Below are positions 53,961 to 62,757 of a DNA stretch of 64,000 nt, piece by piece. Each line of letters starts with the position of its first letter. The first letter of the stretch is position 1. The stretch spans positions 2,232,001-2,296,000 of the forward strand of contig NZ_LT607751.1 in assembly GCF_900090305.1 (NCBI RefSeq), read 5' to 3'. The position numbers were made by a program, and so were the translations under genes. A model generated the notes under the pieces. The model did no database searches. It was given only the letters and a program-made list of their open reading frames with translations, and was not told the origin of the DNA. The stretch is from Micromonospora siamensis (GTDB lineage: Bacteria; Actinomycetota; Actinomycetes; Mycobacteriales; Micromonosporaceae).

Positions 53961-54677
53961 GTGACCGACACCCCGGCGGCGCTGCGCGAGGCGCACCACG
54001 CGGACGTGTCCGGCGGCTGGCTGCGGCCGGCCGTGTTCGGCGCGATGGACGGCCTGGTCACCAACATCGCCCTGATCGCCGGCGTGGGCGGCGGCGGGGT
54101 CTCGCCGCGCAGCGTCGTGCTGACCGGCGCGGCCGGCCTGGTCGCCGGCGCCATCTCGATGGGGCTGGGCGAGTACACCAGCGTCCGGTCGGCCAACGAG
54201 CAGGTGGCCGCCGAGGTGGCCAAGGAGCGCCGGGAGCTGGAACGGCACCCGGAGGCGGAGGCCCGCGAGCTGGCCGACGCGTGGGTGGCCCGGGGCCTGC
54301 CCCGGGACCTGGCCATGCAGGTCGCCGACGCGGTCCGGCGCAACCCCGAGGAGGCGCTGCGGGTGCACGTCCGCGAGGAGTTGGGCGTCGACCCGGACGA
54401 GCAGCCCAGCCCCTGGGCCGCGGCGGTGTCGTCGTTCGTCTGCTTCTCCATCGGGGCGCTGGTGCCGCTGCTGACCTACCTGCTCGGCTTCACCAGCCTC
54501 TGGCTGGCGCTCGCCGTGGGCGGGGTCGGGCTCTTCCTGGCCGGGGCGATCGTCGCCCGCTTCACCTACCGGCCCTGGTGGTCCAGCGGCCTGCGGCAGC
54601 TGCTGCTGGGCGCGGCCGCGGCCGGCGCGACGTATCTGGTGGGCTCCCTGATCGGCATCCAGGGCGGGCTGGGCTGA
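53961..54677 (+). CDS. VIT1/CCC1-family iron or manganese transporter
   Basis: A 238-residue membrane protein. RPAVFGAMDGLVTNIALIAG is the signature first helix, and AAGLVAGAISMGLGEYTSVR carries the conserved metal-site Gly/Met/Glu helix. Then come a charged cytoplasmic helix pair (about 80-150) and three C-terminal transmembrane helices. Members move Fe(II) or Mn(II) out of the cytosol. The start is the GTG at 53961, 55 bases after map, with AAAGGCAGG upstream. Confidence 0.93.
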   Translation: MTDTPAALREAHHADVSGGWLRPAVFGAMDGLVTNIALIAGVGGGGVSPRSVVLTGAAGLVAGAISMGLGEYTSVRSANEQVAAEVAKERRELERHPEAEARELADAWVARGLPRDLAMQVADAVRRNPEEALRVHVREELGVDPDEQPSPWAAAVSSFVCFSIGALVPLLTYLLGFTSLWLALAVGGVGLFLAGAIVARFTYRPWWSSGLRQLLLGAAAAGATYLVGSLIGIQGGLG

Positions 54678-54686
54678 CGAGGCCGC

Positions 54687-54708
54687 CCGGCCGGCGCGCG
54701 CCGGCCGG
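54687..54708. terminator. Perfect 22-base palindrome between convergent genes
   Basis: CCGGCCGGCGC followed by its exact complement GCGCCGGCCGG forms a 9-pair stem with a 4-base loop. Lying between the stops of the VIT gene (54677) and the F420-type gene (54716), it can terminate both transcripts. Confidence 0.65.
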
Positions 54709-54715
54709 ACCCCGG

Positions 54716-55216
54716 TCACCGGTCCGGGGCGCCGCCGTCCGGGGGGCCGCCGGGCACCGGCACCAGCCGGAAGATGCGGATCTCCCGGCCGCCGGCCCGC
54801 TCGACGTACGTCCGGTACGCCGGCCACTCGGTCACCAGCAGCTGCCACAGCCGGTCCCGCTCGGCGCCGGTGGCCACCTCGGCGCGCACCCTCGTCCGGC
54901 GGCCCTTGACGTCGACCTCGGCGGCCGGGTCGGCGAGCAGGTTCATCGCCCAGCCGGGCTGGTGCTGCTGCCCCCAGTTCGATCCGATCACCACGTACGC
55001 GTCGCCGTCCGGCACGTACAGCAGGGGGTTGCTGCGGGGTTTGCCGGAGCGCCGGCCGGTGGTGGTGATGACCAGGGAGGGAATCAGCCCGAGCGCGACC
55101 ACCCGCCCCCGGGTGAGCCGGCCGACCAGCCGGTCGGCGGGCACGAGCAGGCGGGCGGCGGCGCCGAACCAGCGGTGGTGGCCGACCCGGCGGGTGAGGC
55201 TTCCCAACACGGACAC
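54716..55216 (-). CDS. Ddn-like deazaflavin (F420)-dependent nitroreductase family protein
   Basis: A 166-residue split-barrel protein with the family core: LVITTTGRRSGKPRSNPLLY, VPDGDAYVVIGSNWG, HQPGWAMNLLADPAAEVDVK and a closing REIRIFRLVPV. Homologues include Rv3547 (Ddn), which activates nitroimidazoles with F420H2, but most are of unknown substrate. The GTG at 55216 has GGAGGGC upstream and CAGACT as a possible -10. The C-terminal tail is proline/glycine-rich. Confidence 0.92.
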   Translation of the reverse strand: MSVLGSLTRRVGHHRWFGAAARLLVPADRLVGRLTRGRVVALGLIPSLVITTTGRRSGKPRSNPLLYVPDGDAYVVIGSNWGQQHQPGWAMNLLADPAAEVDVKGRRTRVRAEVATGAERDRLWQLLVTEWPAYRTYVERAGGREIRIFRLVPVPGGPPDGGAPDR

Positions 55217-55274
55217 GCCCTCCAGTCTGCCCGTTCCCGGCCCGCCGCGGCACCCCCCGATCGATCGATGCCGG

Positions 55275-58046
55275 TCAGTCGAGTCGCCGTTCGACGGGCA
55301 GCCGGGAGCGGGTGAACAAGCCGGCGCCGAGCATCGCCACCAGGGGCACCACCACCGCGACGGCGGCGACCGAGCCCGGCACCACCAGCGGATACGGCGG
55401 CTCCACCGGCCACGACTCGGCGTACCGGCGGTTGACGGCGGTGAGGATGATCACGGCGGTGCCGAGGCCGGCCGCGATGCCCAGCACCGAGCCGGTTCCG
55501 GCGATCACCCCGGCCTGGCAGAGCGAGAGCAGCCGGCGTACGCCTGGGCTGGCCCCGACCGCGGCCAGGGTGGACAGGTCGGCGCGGCCCTCGGCGGCGG
55601 CGAGCCCGGTGGCGATCGCCGACGCGCCCACGGTGACCACCCCGGCGGCCAGGGCCAGCAGGAGCAGCTGCGGGGAGCGGTCCTCTTCGGACGGTCCGCG
55701 CTCCACGTCCACCTGGACCCGCAGGTGCGCCCGCAGCGCCCGGGTGAACCGGTCCTGCTCGCCCCGGTTCGGTGTGCGGTCGGTGGCGACGACCCAGCCG
55801 GACTGCCGACCGACCAGCCCCACCCGGGCGGCCGCGGCGGGGGAGAGGATCAGCCGGTCGGCCGGGACGCCGTTGGTCAGCGCGTACCCGGGCACCGTGG
55901 CGGTGGTCGTGGCGACCGGTTCCGGCCGGTCGTCGGTCCGGTTCGCGACCAGGGTGACCCGCCCGGCCACGACCTGGCGCGGGTCCCCGACCACCACCCC
56001 GCCGGCCCGCAGCACCGCGGTGGCCGCCGCCACCGCCTCCGGGCCGGCCCCGGTGAGGCCGGGCAGGGCGCTCCCGTCGTCGACGACGGCCGTCCCCGCC
56101 GACGGCCCGGAGTAGTAACCGTCGGACCGGTCGCAGCGCGGGTCGGCCAGGGCGGCGTGCTGCTCGGCCCGGCTCAGCGGCGGGCCCAGGGCGTACGGGC
56201 AGGCCCGGCCCGGCGGCAGCGGCGCGGAGACGTAGCAGTTGCCGGTGCCGTCGGCGCAGACCGGGTAGGCGAGCGGGGCCGGGTGGCCGCCCGGCAGCTC
56301 GGTGCGGGCCAGCTCGGCGACCAGGGACAGCGGCGGTAGCGGGCCGGTGTCGTCGATCCGGGTGACCAGGACGTGCCCGGGCGGCAGCGCGGGCCGGTAC
56401 CGGCCCGCGTCCCGCTCGACGCCACCGGCCAGGTAGACCCCGACGGCGACGCTCCCGGCCACGGCGGCCATCACCGCGGAGATGGCCGGCGCCGCCGACG
56501 AGCGGTTGCGGCTGGCGTCGCGCAGCGCGATCCGGGGTGCCAGCGGAAGGAGCCGGCCGGCCCGGGCCAGCGCGCCGAGCAGGGCCGGGGTGGCGAAGAC
56601 CAGGCCCAGCTCGCCGAGAACGAGGCCGGCCAGGACTCCGGTCGAATTGATCCGGGCCGCGCCGAGCGCGGCCAGGCCGGTGCCGGCGAGGGTGAGGGCC
56701 GCCCCGATCAGCAACCACCGGCGGCGGTGCGGCGGCGCCGACCGGCGACCGGCCAGCCCCGCCACCACGTCGTGGCGGGCCGCCGTCCAGGCCGGGGCCA
56801 GTGCCGCCAGCACGCCGGCCACCACCGCCACCAGCGCGATGGTGGCCAGCGCCGCCGGGAAGCAGCGGTACCCGCCGGATCGGGCCTGCATCAGGTACTG
56901 CTCGACCAGTGGCCGCCCGGCGAAGGCCGCCGTCACACCCAGCGCCAGGCCGGCCGCGGCCCCGAGGGCGCCCAGCACCACGCCGTCGGCGAGCACCACC
57001 CGGCGTAGCTGGGCGGCGTCCCCGCCGGCGACCGCCACCAGCGCCAGGTCCCGGCGTCGACGCCGGACGCCGACGGCGAAGGCGGGCCCGACCAGCAGCA
57101 CCACCTCCAGCAGTCCCAACCCGCCGACCAGCACTCCGTTGCCCCAGTCGGTGGCGTCCGATCCGGCGTCGGTACGCGGCAGCGGGGCGCCCGGCACCGG
57201 GGCCCGGGCGGCGACCAGGACGCCGTGGGCGTTGAGCCGCCGGACCAGGTCGTCGTCGACGCCGCCGGGCAGGTCGACCAGCCAGCCGGCCTCGCCGTCG
57301 AGCCCGACCCGGCCGACGGCCGACGGGTGCAGCGCGATCACCACGCCCAGGTCGTCGGGGAACTCGACGGTGCCCACCACCCGGTAGGAGCGGGAGCCGT
57401 CGGCCACCGTCACCCGGCCGCCGATCCGGGTGGGCAGGTCGGTCAGGGCGGCCCGGCTGACCGCGATCTCGTCGGCGCCGGCCGGCGCGCGACCGGACAG
57501 CAGCCGGGCGTGCGCCCGGGCGAGCGGGTCGGTCAGGTCCAGGGCCCGGGCGCGGATCGTCTCGTCGCGGTCGCCGCGGCGGACGTCGAACGGCACCCAC
57601 CGGTGCACCGGCACCGCACGGCTCCCCGGCGGGAGCAGCGCGGTCACCTCCTCGACGGTGCCGGGCCGATCGACCCGCCGCTCCCGGTCGCCGATGTCCG
57701 CCGGGCCGGTGCCCCAGGCGTCCTGTCGGATCGCCCGGTCGGCGATCGGCCGCAGCTCCACGTCGGCGACCCCCAGCCGGCGATCCAGCTCCTCGTCCCG
57801 GGTCAGCCGGGCCATGTCGTAGCTGACCGCGACGAAGGTCAGCGCCAGCACCGGCAACGCGATCATCGCGAGCACCAGCGCGGTCCGTCCCCGCGCCCGG
57901 TGGGCCTCCCGGCGGGCGATCCGCAACGCGGCCCGCCAGGAGCCGAACCACGCGGCGAGGCGCGGCCTCCGGCGGCCCTCGACGAGCCGCCGGCTCGCGG
58001 CGGACGGGCGGTCCACCGGGGAACGCGCGGCTGCCGGTCGGCTCAC
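55275..58046 (-). CDS. FtsX-like ABC permease (two FtsX domains)
   Basis: A 923-residue protein. TM1 (LVLAMIALPVLALTFVAVSY, about 57-76) is followed by an extracytoplasmic domain, then FtsX block 1 near 310-450 (LGLLEVVLLVGPAFAVGVRR, VALVAVAGGDAAQLRRVVLA). A second hydrophobic group (about 500-560) and a second large outer domain follow, and the C-terminal FtsX block reads LSTLAAVGASPGVRRLLSLC with its last helices to 920. Such proteins are mechanotransmission or efflux permeases. The GTG start at 58046 overlaps the ATPase gene (GTGA). Arginine-rich cytoplasmic N-terminus. Confidence 0.92.
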   Translation of the reverse strand: MSRPAAARSPVDRPSAASRRLVEGRRRPRLAAWFGSWRAALRIARREAHRARGRTALVLAMIALPVLALTFVAVSYDMARLTRDEELDRRLGVADVELRPIADRAIRQDAWGTGPADIGDRERRVDRPGTVEEVTALLPPGSRAVPVHRWVPFDVRRGDRDETIRARALDLTDPLARAHARLLSGRAPAGADEIAVSRAALTDLPTRIGGRVTVADGSRSYRVVGTVEFPDDLGVVIALHPSAVGRVGLDGEAGWLVDLPGGVDDDLVRRLNAHGVLVAARAPVPGAPLPRTDAGSDATDWGNGVLVGGLGLLEVVLLVGPAFAVGVRRRRRDLALVAVAGGDAAQLRRVVLADGVVLGALGAAAGLALGVTAAFAGRPLVEQYLMQARSGGYRCFPAALATIALVAVVAGVLAALAPAWTAARHDVVAGLAGRRSAPPHRRRWLLIGAALTLAGTGLAALGAARINSTGVLAGLVLGELGLVFATPALLGALARAGRLLPLAPRIALRDASRNRSSAAPAISAVMAAVAGSVAVGVYLAGGVERDAGRYRPALPPGHVLVTRIDDTGPLPPLSLVAELARTELPGGHPAPLAYPVCADGTGNCYVSAPLPPGRACPYALGPPLSRAEQHAALADPRCDRSDGYYSGPSAGTAVVDDGSALPGLTGAGPEAVAAATAVLRAGGVVVGDPRQVVAGRVTLVANRTDDRPEPVATTTATVPGYALTNGVPADRLILSPAAAARVGLVGRQSGWVVATDRTPNRGEQDRFTRALRAHLRVQVDVERGPSEEDRSPQLLLLALAAGVVTVGASAIATGLAAAEGRADLSTLAAVGASPGVRRLLSLCQAGVIAGTGSVLGIAAGLGTAVIILTAVNRRYAESWPVEPPYPLVVPGSVAAVAVVVPLVAMLGAGLFTRSRLPVERRLD

Positions 58047-58777
58047 CGGTGGCTGCCGGACAGCAGCTGCTCGACGCTGCCCAGCGGGGCGGTCGAGTCG
58101 ACCAGCACCCCGTCCCGCAGGAAGACCACCCGGTCGGCCCAGCCGGCGTGCCGCGCCTCGTGGGTGACCAGCACGCCGGCCGCCCCGGCGTCGACCCGTC
58201 GCCGCAGCAGGTGCAGCACCGCCTCCCCGGTACGCGAGTCCAGCGCGCCGGTCGGCTCGTCGGCCAGCACCAACCGGCGCTCACCGACCAGCGCCCGGGC
58301 GATCGCCACCCGCTGCTGCTGGCCGCCGGAGAGCTGGTCGGGGAAGCGGTCGCCCAGCCCGTCCAGCTCCACCTCGGCCAGGGCGACCCGGGCCTGCCGC
58401 CGGGCCGTCCGGACGCCCACGCCGTCCAGCTCCAGGGGAAGGGCCACGTTCTCCGCCGCGGTCAGGCTGCCCAGCAGGTTCAGCTCCTGGAAGATGTAGC
58501 CGATCCGGCGGCGGCGGACCCGGGCCAGCTGCCGGCGGTCCAGCGCGCCGAGGCACTCGCCCTCGACGCGTACCTCGCCGGCCGTCGGGCCGTCCAGGCC
58601 GCCGGCCAGCGCCAGCAGCGTCGACTTGCCGGAGCCGGAGGGCCCCATCACGGCGACCAGCTCACCGGGTGCGACGGTGAGACTCACCCCACGCAGCGCG
58701 CGTACCGCCGCCGGGCCGGCGCCGTGGGTGCGGTGCACGTCGCGGACGTCGAGCACCGGTTCGGCCGTACCGCTCAC
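58043..58777 (-). CDS. ABC transporter ATPase (MacB/LolD type)
   Basis: A 244-residue ATPase with all motifs intact: P-loop AVMGPSGSGKSTLLALAGGL, Q-loop YIFQELNLLGSLTA, signature FPDQLSGGQQQRVAIARAL, Walker B RLVLADEPTGALD and H-loop LVTHEARHAG. It powers the FtsX-like permease encoded downstream. GTG 58777 has AGGAGG upstream and overlaps the padR stop by GTGA; the long open frame further upstream is padR in another frame. Second gene of the PadR operon. Confidence 0.96.
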   Translation of the reverse strand: MSGTAEPVLDVRDVHRTHGAGPAAVRALRGVSLTVAPGELVAVMGPSGSGKSTLLALAGGLDGPTAGEVRVEGECLGALDRRQLARVRRRRIGYIFQELNLLGSLTAAENVALPLELDGVGVRTARRQARVALAEVELDGLGDRFPDQLSGGQQQRVAIARALVGERRLVLADEPTGALDSRTGEAVLHLLRRRVDAGAAGVLVTHEARHAGWADRVVFLRDGVLVDSTAPLGSVEQLLSGSHR

Positions 58778-59364
58778 CGTCGGGCCTCCTGGTCTGCGCG
58801 GTCCACCGCCTCGTCCACCCCGGGGCCGGGCGCCGGACGCCCCGGAGCCGGCCGGTACCGGACCAGGCTCGTCTCGCAGTGGTCCAGCCAGCGGATCTCG
58901 GCCTCCGACTGGAACACCATCGCGTCCAGCACCAGCCGCCAGGGCAGGTCCTCCGGGCGGTCGCTGGCGAACTTCAACCGGGTCAACTCCTGCAGGGTCC
59001 GCATGGTGGCGGTGCGCTGCGCCTGGACCACCGAGCGCACGTCGACACCCGGGGTGGTCAGCGCGAGGGCCAGCTTGATCGCCAGCTCGTCGCGGGGCCG
59101 GTCGGTACGGCTGATCGGGGTCGCGAACCAGAGCGCGAGGTCGGCCCGGCCGGCGTCGGTGATCTCGTACGGCCGCTGGCCGCCCTCGCCCTCGGGCAGC
59201 GGTCGGACCAGGCCGTCGCGCTCCAGCCGGGCGAGGGTGGTGTAGACCTGCCCGATGTTCAGCGGCCAGGTCGAGCCGGTGGACTCCTCGAACGCGGCGC
59301 GGAGCTGGTAGCCGTACATGTGGCCGCGTTCGAGCAGGGCGAGCAGGCCGTGTCGGATGGACAT
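58774..59364 (-). CDS. PadR-family transcriptional regulator
   Basis: A 196-residue protein beginning MSIRHGLLALLERGHMYGYQ, followed by LRAAFEESTGSTWPLNIGQV and YTTLARLERDGLVRPLPEGE, the PadR winged helix-turn-helix. GQRPYEITDAGRADLALWFA leads into the helical PadR C-terminal dimer domain (about 95-165). The ATG at 59364 is chosen because the earlier in-frame ATG at 59400 lies upstream of the operator. First gene of the operon padR-ATPase-FtsX, a common autoregulated drug- or peptide-response unit. Confidence 0.95.
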   Translation of the reverse strand: MSIRHGLLALLERGHMYGYQLRAAFEESTGSTWPLNIGQVYTTLARLERDGLVRPLPEGEGGQRPYEITDAGRADLALWFATPISRTDRPRDELAIKLALALTTPGVDVRSVVQAQRTATMRTLQELTRLKFASDRPEDLPWRLVLDAMVFQSEAEIRWLDHCETSLVRYRPAPGRPAPGPGVDEAVDRADQEARR

Positions 59365-59371
59365 GGCCCGG

Positions 59372-59389
59372 AGTATGCATACCTGGTAT
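59372..59389 (-). promoter_or_regulatory. PadR operator: two overlapping palindromes
   Basis: GTATGCATAC at 59373-59382 and ATACCTGGTAT at 59379-59389 are both perfect dyads sharing four bases. CATACT (59377-59372) can serve as the -10, putting the transcript start at or next to the padR ATG. An 11-base ATACC-T-GGTAT dyad is a plausible site for a PadR dimer. Confidence 0.7.
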
Positions 59390-59431
59390 GGGACCCGCAA
59401 CCGGGCCGGCGACAGTCCGGCCCGGCCGGCG

Positions 59432-59881
59432 TCAGGTGGAGCGGCCGGGGAACGGCACCGTGAGCGGGGTCACCCCCGCGACCCGGCGCCAGCGGGTGGC
59501 CCGCAACGCGCAGTCGGTGAGGGCGGCCAGCGCCCGGTTCCGGTCGGCGCCCTCCGTCTCGGCCAACGCCGCCCGCCAGAACCCGGCCGTCCGGTCCTCG
59601 ATCTCGACGGCCAGCCGCAGGGCGCTCGCCCGGTCGGTCACCGGGAAGGGCAGGGCGTAGCCGGCGTGGTCCGCCGGCACCTCGGCCCCGCCGGCGCTGA
59701 GCTGGAGGACCAGGGCGTCGCGGCGGTTGCGGTGGGCCGCCTCGGCGGCGCGGGCGGCGGACCGGGCGGCGTCGCTGAGGCGTACCCCGATCGGGCCGTA
59801 GGCGTAGATGGCCGCGTACTCGGCGGTCAGCGCGGCGGTCAGCGCCGGCGTGGGCCCGGCGGCGGGCGCGCGGCGGGTCAT
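59432..59881 (-). CDS. DUF4439 ferritin-like protein
   Basis: A 149-residue helical protein: LTAEYAAIYAYGPIGVRLSD, AAEAAHRNRRDALVLQLSAG, YALPFPVTDRASALRLAVEI and EDRTAGFWRAALAETEGADR. The E-Y-x-x-I-Y and H-R-x-R-D-x-L patterns match DUF4439, which has a ferritin-like four-helix fold, although a full di-iron set is not obvious. The ATG at 59881 overlaps the stop of the lipoprotein gene (ATGA). Homologous genes stand near nusA in other actinobacteria (Rv2844 neighbourhood). Confidence 0.88.
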   Translation of the reverse strand: MTRRAPAAGPTPALTAALTAEYAAIYAYGPIGVRLSDAARSAARAAEAAHRNRRDALVLQLSAGGAEVPADHAGYALPFPVTDRASALRLAVEIEDRTAGFWRAALAETEGADRNRALAALTDCALRATRWRRVAGVTPLTVPFPGRST

Positions 59882-60393
59882 GCCAGCACCTCCACGTGGG
59901 TGGCCCGGGCGGCGGTGATCGAGCCGAGCAGCGCGGCCCGCTCGCCGGGCGCGGCGGCGCACGCCTTCGCGGCCGCGACCTGCCCGGCGCGCTCGGCCGC
60001 GCGCAGCTCGGCGACCAGGGCCGCGCCGGTTGCGGTCGGCGCGCTCGCGCCGGGTGTGGGGGACGGCGACCCCGACGGCGGGGTACGCCCGATCACCCGG
60101 CGCAGCTCGGCGGCGTGCGCCTCGTGGGCCTCGGCGATCGGGGTGAGCCGTTCGGTCAGGCTCGGATCGGCGGCGAGCGCCGCGCGATGCCGGCCGGCCA
60201 GCTCCTCCGCCCCGGCGGCGAGCGGTTCCAGCGGGTCCGGCGGGGGTGGCGGGTCGTCGCCCCGGTCGAAAAGATCACAACCGGCCAGCGGCGCGGTCGC
60301 CCCGCCGAGCGCCAGCAGGGCGCCGGCCCGGAGCAGGTTTCGTCGGGAATGACTGGTTGTCTCGTCGCGCTGTGTCGTTCTGCCCGTCGCCAC
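59878..60393 (-). CDS. Tat-type ferritin-like lipoprotein
   Basis: About 171 residues. [20 protein letters not shown] then LAGC gives a twin-arginine-like signal and a lipobox (L-A-G-C near residue 37), so the protein should be exported and lipidated. A proline-rich stretch follows, and the rest is helical ([44 protein letters not shown]) in a ferritin-like bundle paired with the next gene's product. Start uncertain: GTG 60393 or ATG 60411, neither with a good ribosome binding site. Divergent from rimP. Confidence 0.8.
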   Translation of the reverse strand: MATGRTTQRDETTSHSRRNLLRAGALLALGGATAPLAGCDLFDRGDDPPPPPDPLEPLAAGAEELAGRHRAALAADPSLTERLTPIAEAHEAHAAELRRVIGRTPPSGSPSPTPGASAPTATGAALVAELRAAERAGQVAAAKACAAAPGERAALLGSITAARATHVEVLA

Positions 60394-60569
60394 CGGACAA
60401 GTCAACACCATCCGTGCCGGCCGGTGGGCCACCACCGTCCGGTGCGCCGCCGGGTACGCCGACCGGTAGGCGCGTTACGCTCTGCGCAGCCACCGGGCGC
60501 GTCCGCCCCGGTGGCGTGCCGGCATGGCGGCCGACCGGGCCGCCGCCGATCGCAGAAGGGTTACGCCAG

Positions 60570-61274
60570 ATGACGCAGCGTGGCCGTGCCACCAGGTCGA
60601 CCGGCCCGTCGGGTCGACCCCGGCGCGCCGACGCCCCCCGCACCGACGCCCCCCGCACCGACGCCCCCCGGGCCGGCGGCCCGCGCGGTGGCGACCTCGG
60701 CGCCCGACGCGCCAAGTTGCGCGAGGTGGTCGAGCCGGTGGTGACCGAGGCCGGCTACGTCCTGGAGGACCTCTCCGTCTCCCGCGCCGGCCGCCGGCAC
60801 GTCGTACGCGTGATCGTCGACGCCGACGGCGGGATCAACCTGGACGCCGTCGCGGACGTCTCCCGGGCGGTCTCCGCGGCCCTGGACGCGGCCGAGGAGG
60901 CCGGTGGCGACCTGGTCGCCGGCGAGTACCAGCTCGAGGTCAGCTCTCCCGGGGTGGACCGGCCGCTGACCCTGCCCCGGCACTGGCGGCGCAACGTCGG
61001 CCGGCTGGTCAAGGTGACCGTGCGCGGCGCGGCGGGGGTGCCCGGGCAGCGGGCCGCCGGCGACCGGCAGCTCACCGGCCGGGTGGTCGAGGCCGACGAC
61101 GAGCGGGTGACGCTGGAGACCGACTCCGGCCGCGTGGAGCATTCCTACGCCGAGCTCGGCCCCGGCCGGGTGCAGGTGGAGTTCAGCCGGCTCGACGAGA
61201 TCGACGAGACCGAAGAGACCGGCGACATTGACGACATCGACGACGAAGATGATGTGGAGGACGAGGAGAGGTGA
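60570..61274 (+). CDS. rimP: Ribosome maturation factor RimP
   Basis: Needed for late 30S subunit assembly. The core reads [60 protein letters not shown] and RLVKVTVRG, all family features. An unusual N-terminal extension (about 45 residues) contains three near-repeats of DAPRT, and the C-terminus is a strongly acidic tail ([19 protein letters not shown]). ATG 60570 has AGAAGGG upstream, and TACGCT at 60476-60481 is a possible -10. The stop overlaps nusA (GTGA). The length of 234 exceeds the usual 150-180 because of the two tails. Confidence 0.96.
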   Translation: MTQRGRATRSTGPSGRPRRADAPRTDAPRTDAPRAGGPRGGDLGARRAKLREVVEPVVTEAGYVLEDLSVSRAGRRHVVRVIVDADGGINLDAVADVSRAVSAALDAAEEAGGDLVAGEYQLEVSSPGVDRPLTLPRHWRRNVGRLVKVTVRGAAGVPGQRAAGDRQLTGRVVEADDERVTLETDSGRVEHSYAELGPGRVQVEFSRLDEIDETEETGDIDDIDDEDDVEDEER

Positions 61275-62314
61275 ACATCGACCTCGCGGCGCTGCGCGCA
61301 CTCGAGCGCGAGCGGGAGATCCCGTTCGACACGATCCTCGCGGCGATCGAGACCGCGCTGCTGACCGCCTACCGGCACACCGAGGGCTCCGAGCCGCACG
61401 CCCGGGTGGAGATCGACCGCAGGTCGGGCGCCGCCTCGGTGTACGCCCAGGAGTTGGACGACGACGGCTCGGTGGCGCGGGAGTGGGACGACACCCCGCA
61501 CGACTTCGGCCGGATCGCCGCGATGACCGCCAAGCAGGTGATCCTCCAGCGGCTGCGGGAGGCCACCGACGAGGTGCACTTCGGCGAGTACGTGGGCCGC
61601 GACGGTGACCTGGTCACCGGCGTCGTGCAGGCGCACGAGACCCGGCGCGAGAAGGGCATCGTCAGCGTCGACCTGGGCAAGCTGGAGGGCGTGCTGCCCC
61701 AGTCCGAGCAGGTCCCCGGCGAGCGCTACGAGCACGGCGAGCGGATCCGCTGCGTGGTGGTGCACGTCGCCAAGGGAATGCGCGGGCCGCAGATCACGTT
61801 GTCCCGCTCGCACCCGGGGCTGGTGAAGAAGCTCTTCGCGCTGGAGGTGCCCGAGATCGCCGACGGCACCGTGGAGATCGGCGCCATCGCCCGCGAGGCC
61901 GGGCACCGCACCAAGATCGCCGTACGCTCGACCACCCAGGGCGTCAACGCCAAGGGCGCCTGCATCGGCCCGATGGGCCAGCGGGTGCGCGCGGTGATGA
62001 GCGAGCTGCACGGTGAGAAGATCGACATCATCGACTGGTCGGACGACCCGGCCACCTTCGTCGGCAACGCGCTGTCGCCGGCCAAGGCGCTGCGGGTCGA
62101 GGTGGTCGACCTGGCCACCCGGACCGCCCGGGTGACCGTTCCGGATTTCCAGCTCTCGCTGGCGATCGGGCGCGAGGGGCAGAACGCCCGACTGGCCGCC
62201 CGGTTGACCGGTTGGCGGATCGACATCCGGTCCGACGCCGAGCAGGCTGCGCCGGCCGCGCGGGGCGGGGCTGATCACGTCAAGGAGCCGGGCGGCGCGA
62301 TCTCGGGCAGCTAG
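61271..62314 (+). CDS. nusA: Transcription termination/antitermination factor NusA
   Basis: A 347-residue NusA of the short actinobacterial type: N-terminal polymerase-binding domain ([20 protein letters not shown]), S1 domain ([20 protein letters not shown]), and two KH domains ([40 protein letters not shown]). There is no C-terminal acidic repeat domain like that in E. coli. Start GTG 61271, inside the rimP stop. The operon order rimP-nusA-ylxR-infB is conserved across bacteria. Confidence 0.98.
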   Translation: MNIDLAALRALEREREIPFDTILAAIETALLTAYRHTEGSEPHARVEIDRRSGAASVYAQELDDDGSVAREWDDTPHDFGRIAAMTAKQVILQRLREATDEVHFGEYVGRDGDLVTGVVQAHETRREKGIVSVDLGKLEGVLPQSEQVPGERYEHGERIRCVVVHVAKGMRGPQITLSRSHPGLVKKLFALEVPEIADGTVEIGAIAREAGHRTKIAVRSTTQGVNAKGACIGPMGQRVRAVMSELHGEKIDIIDWSDDPATFVGNALSPAKALRVEVVDLATRTARVTVPDFQLSLAIGREGQNARLAARLTGWRIDIRSDAEQAAPAARGGADHVKEPGGAISGS

Positions 62315-62317
62315 GGG

Positions 62318-62323
62318 TAGACT
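62318..62323 (+). promoter_or_regulatory. Possible internal -10 before ylxR
   Basis: TAGACT lies 7 bases before the GTG of ylxR. Without a ribosome binding site, this would give an extra leaderless transcript for ylxR-infB. Confidence 0.35.
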
Positions 62324-62330
62324 TCCTCCG

Positions 62331-62642
62331 GTGGTACGACGCGCGCTGCCGGAGCGCACCTGTGTGGGTTGCCGGCGTCGTGCGCCGGCCAACGAACTGC
62401 TGCGGATCGTCGCGGTCGGCGACGAGGCTGGTCACAGCCTCAAACCCGATCCGACCCGCAGGCTGCCGGGTCGGGGAGCGAACATGCACCCGGATCCGGC
62501 CTGCTTCGCGCAGGCGGTGCGGCGCCGCGCCTTCGGGCGGGCACTGCGCATCACCGGGATCGTCGATCACGGGGAGCTGGCGGAGCACGTTGACGCGCCA
62601 ACCTCTACGTCCGGTCAGCCCGACCGGACGAGGGATCGCTAG
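62331..62642 (+). CDS. ylxR: YlxR-family (DUF448) RNA-binding protein
   Basis: A 103-residue protein: ALPERTCVGCRRRAPANELL (the C-V-G-C motif and R-rich turn), then VAVGDEAG, and the hallmark PGRGANMHPDPACFAQAVRR (P-G-R-G-A-x-x-H). It binds RNA and in some bacteria RNase P RNA. Its C-terminal 20 residues are polar and poorly conserved. Start GTG 62331. Lies between nusA and infB as usual. Confidence 0.94.
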   Translation: MVRRALPERTCVGCRRRAPANELLRIVAVGDEAGHSLKPDPTRRLPGRGANMHPDPACFAQAVRRRAFGRALRITGIVDHGELAEHVDAPTSTSGQPDRTRDR

Positions 62643-62710
62643 CAAGGTAGGACGACCAACATGAGCACACGATGAAGTCCCTGAAATGACCAGGCTTCAA
62701 GTGCACGAGT

Positions 62711-62742
62711 GAGGTCGCTGCGGGTGCTGCCCGCACGACCTC
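62711..62742 (+). ncRNA. Strong hairpin in the infB leader
   Basis: GAGGTCG (62711-62717) pairs with CGACCTC (62736-62742), and TGCGGG (62719-62724) with CCCGCA (62730-62735), around a TGCTG loop: 13 pairs with one bulged C. It ends 5 bases before the GAGGAG ribosome binding site of infB. The 116-base leader also contains mini-frames of 4-8 codons, among them MKSLK (62671-62688) and MTRLQVHE (62687-62713), the latter ending in the left arm. A regulatory RNA element is possible; no known family is recognised. Confidence 0.5.
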
Positions 62743-62757
62743 GGAGTGAGGAGTGCA

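Noticed and set aside
55084..58284. A 1066-codon minus-strand frame overlapping the FtsX permease in another frame
   Set aside because: Arginine/proline/glycine-rich with no motifs; the true frame carries FtsX domains and transmembrane segments.
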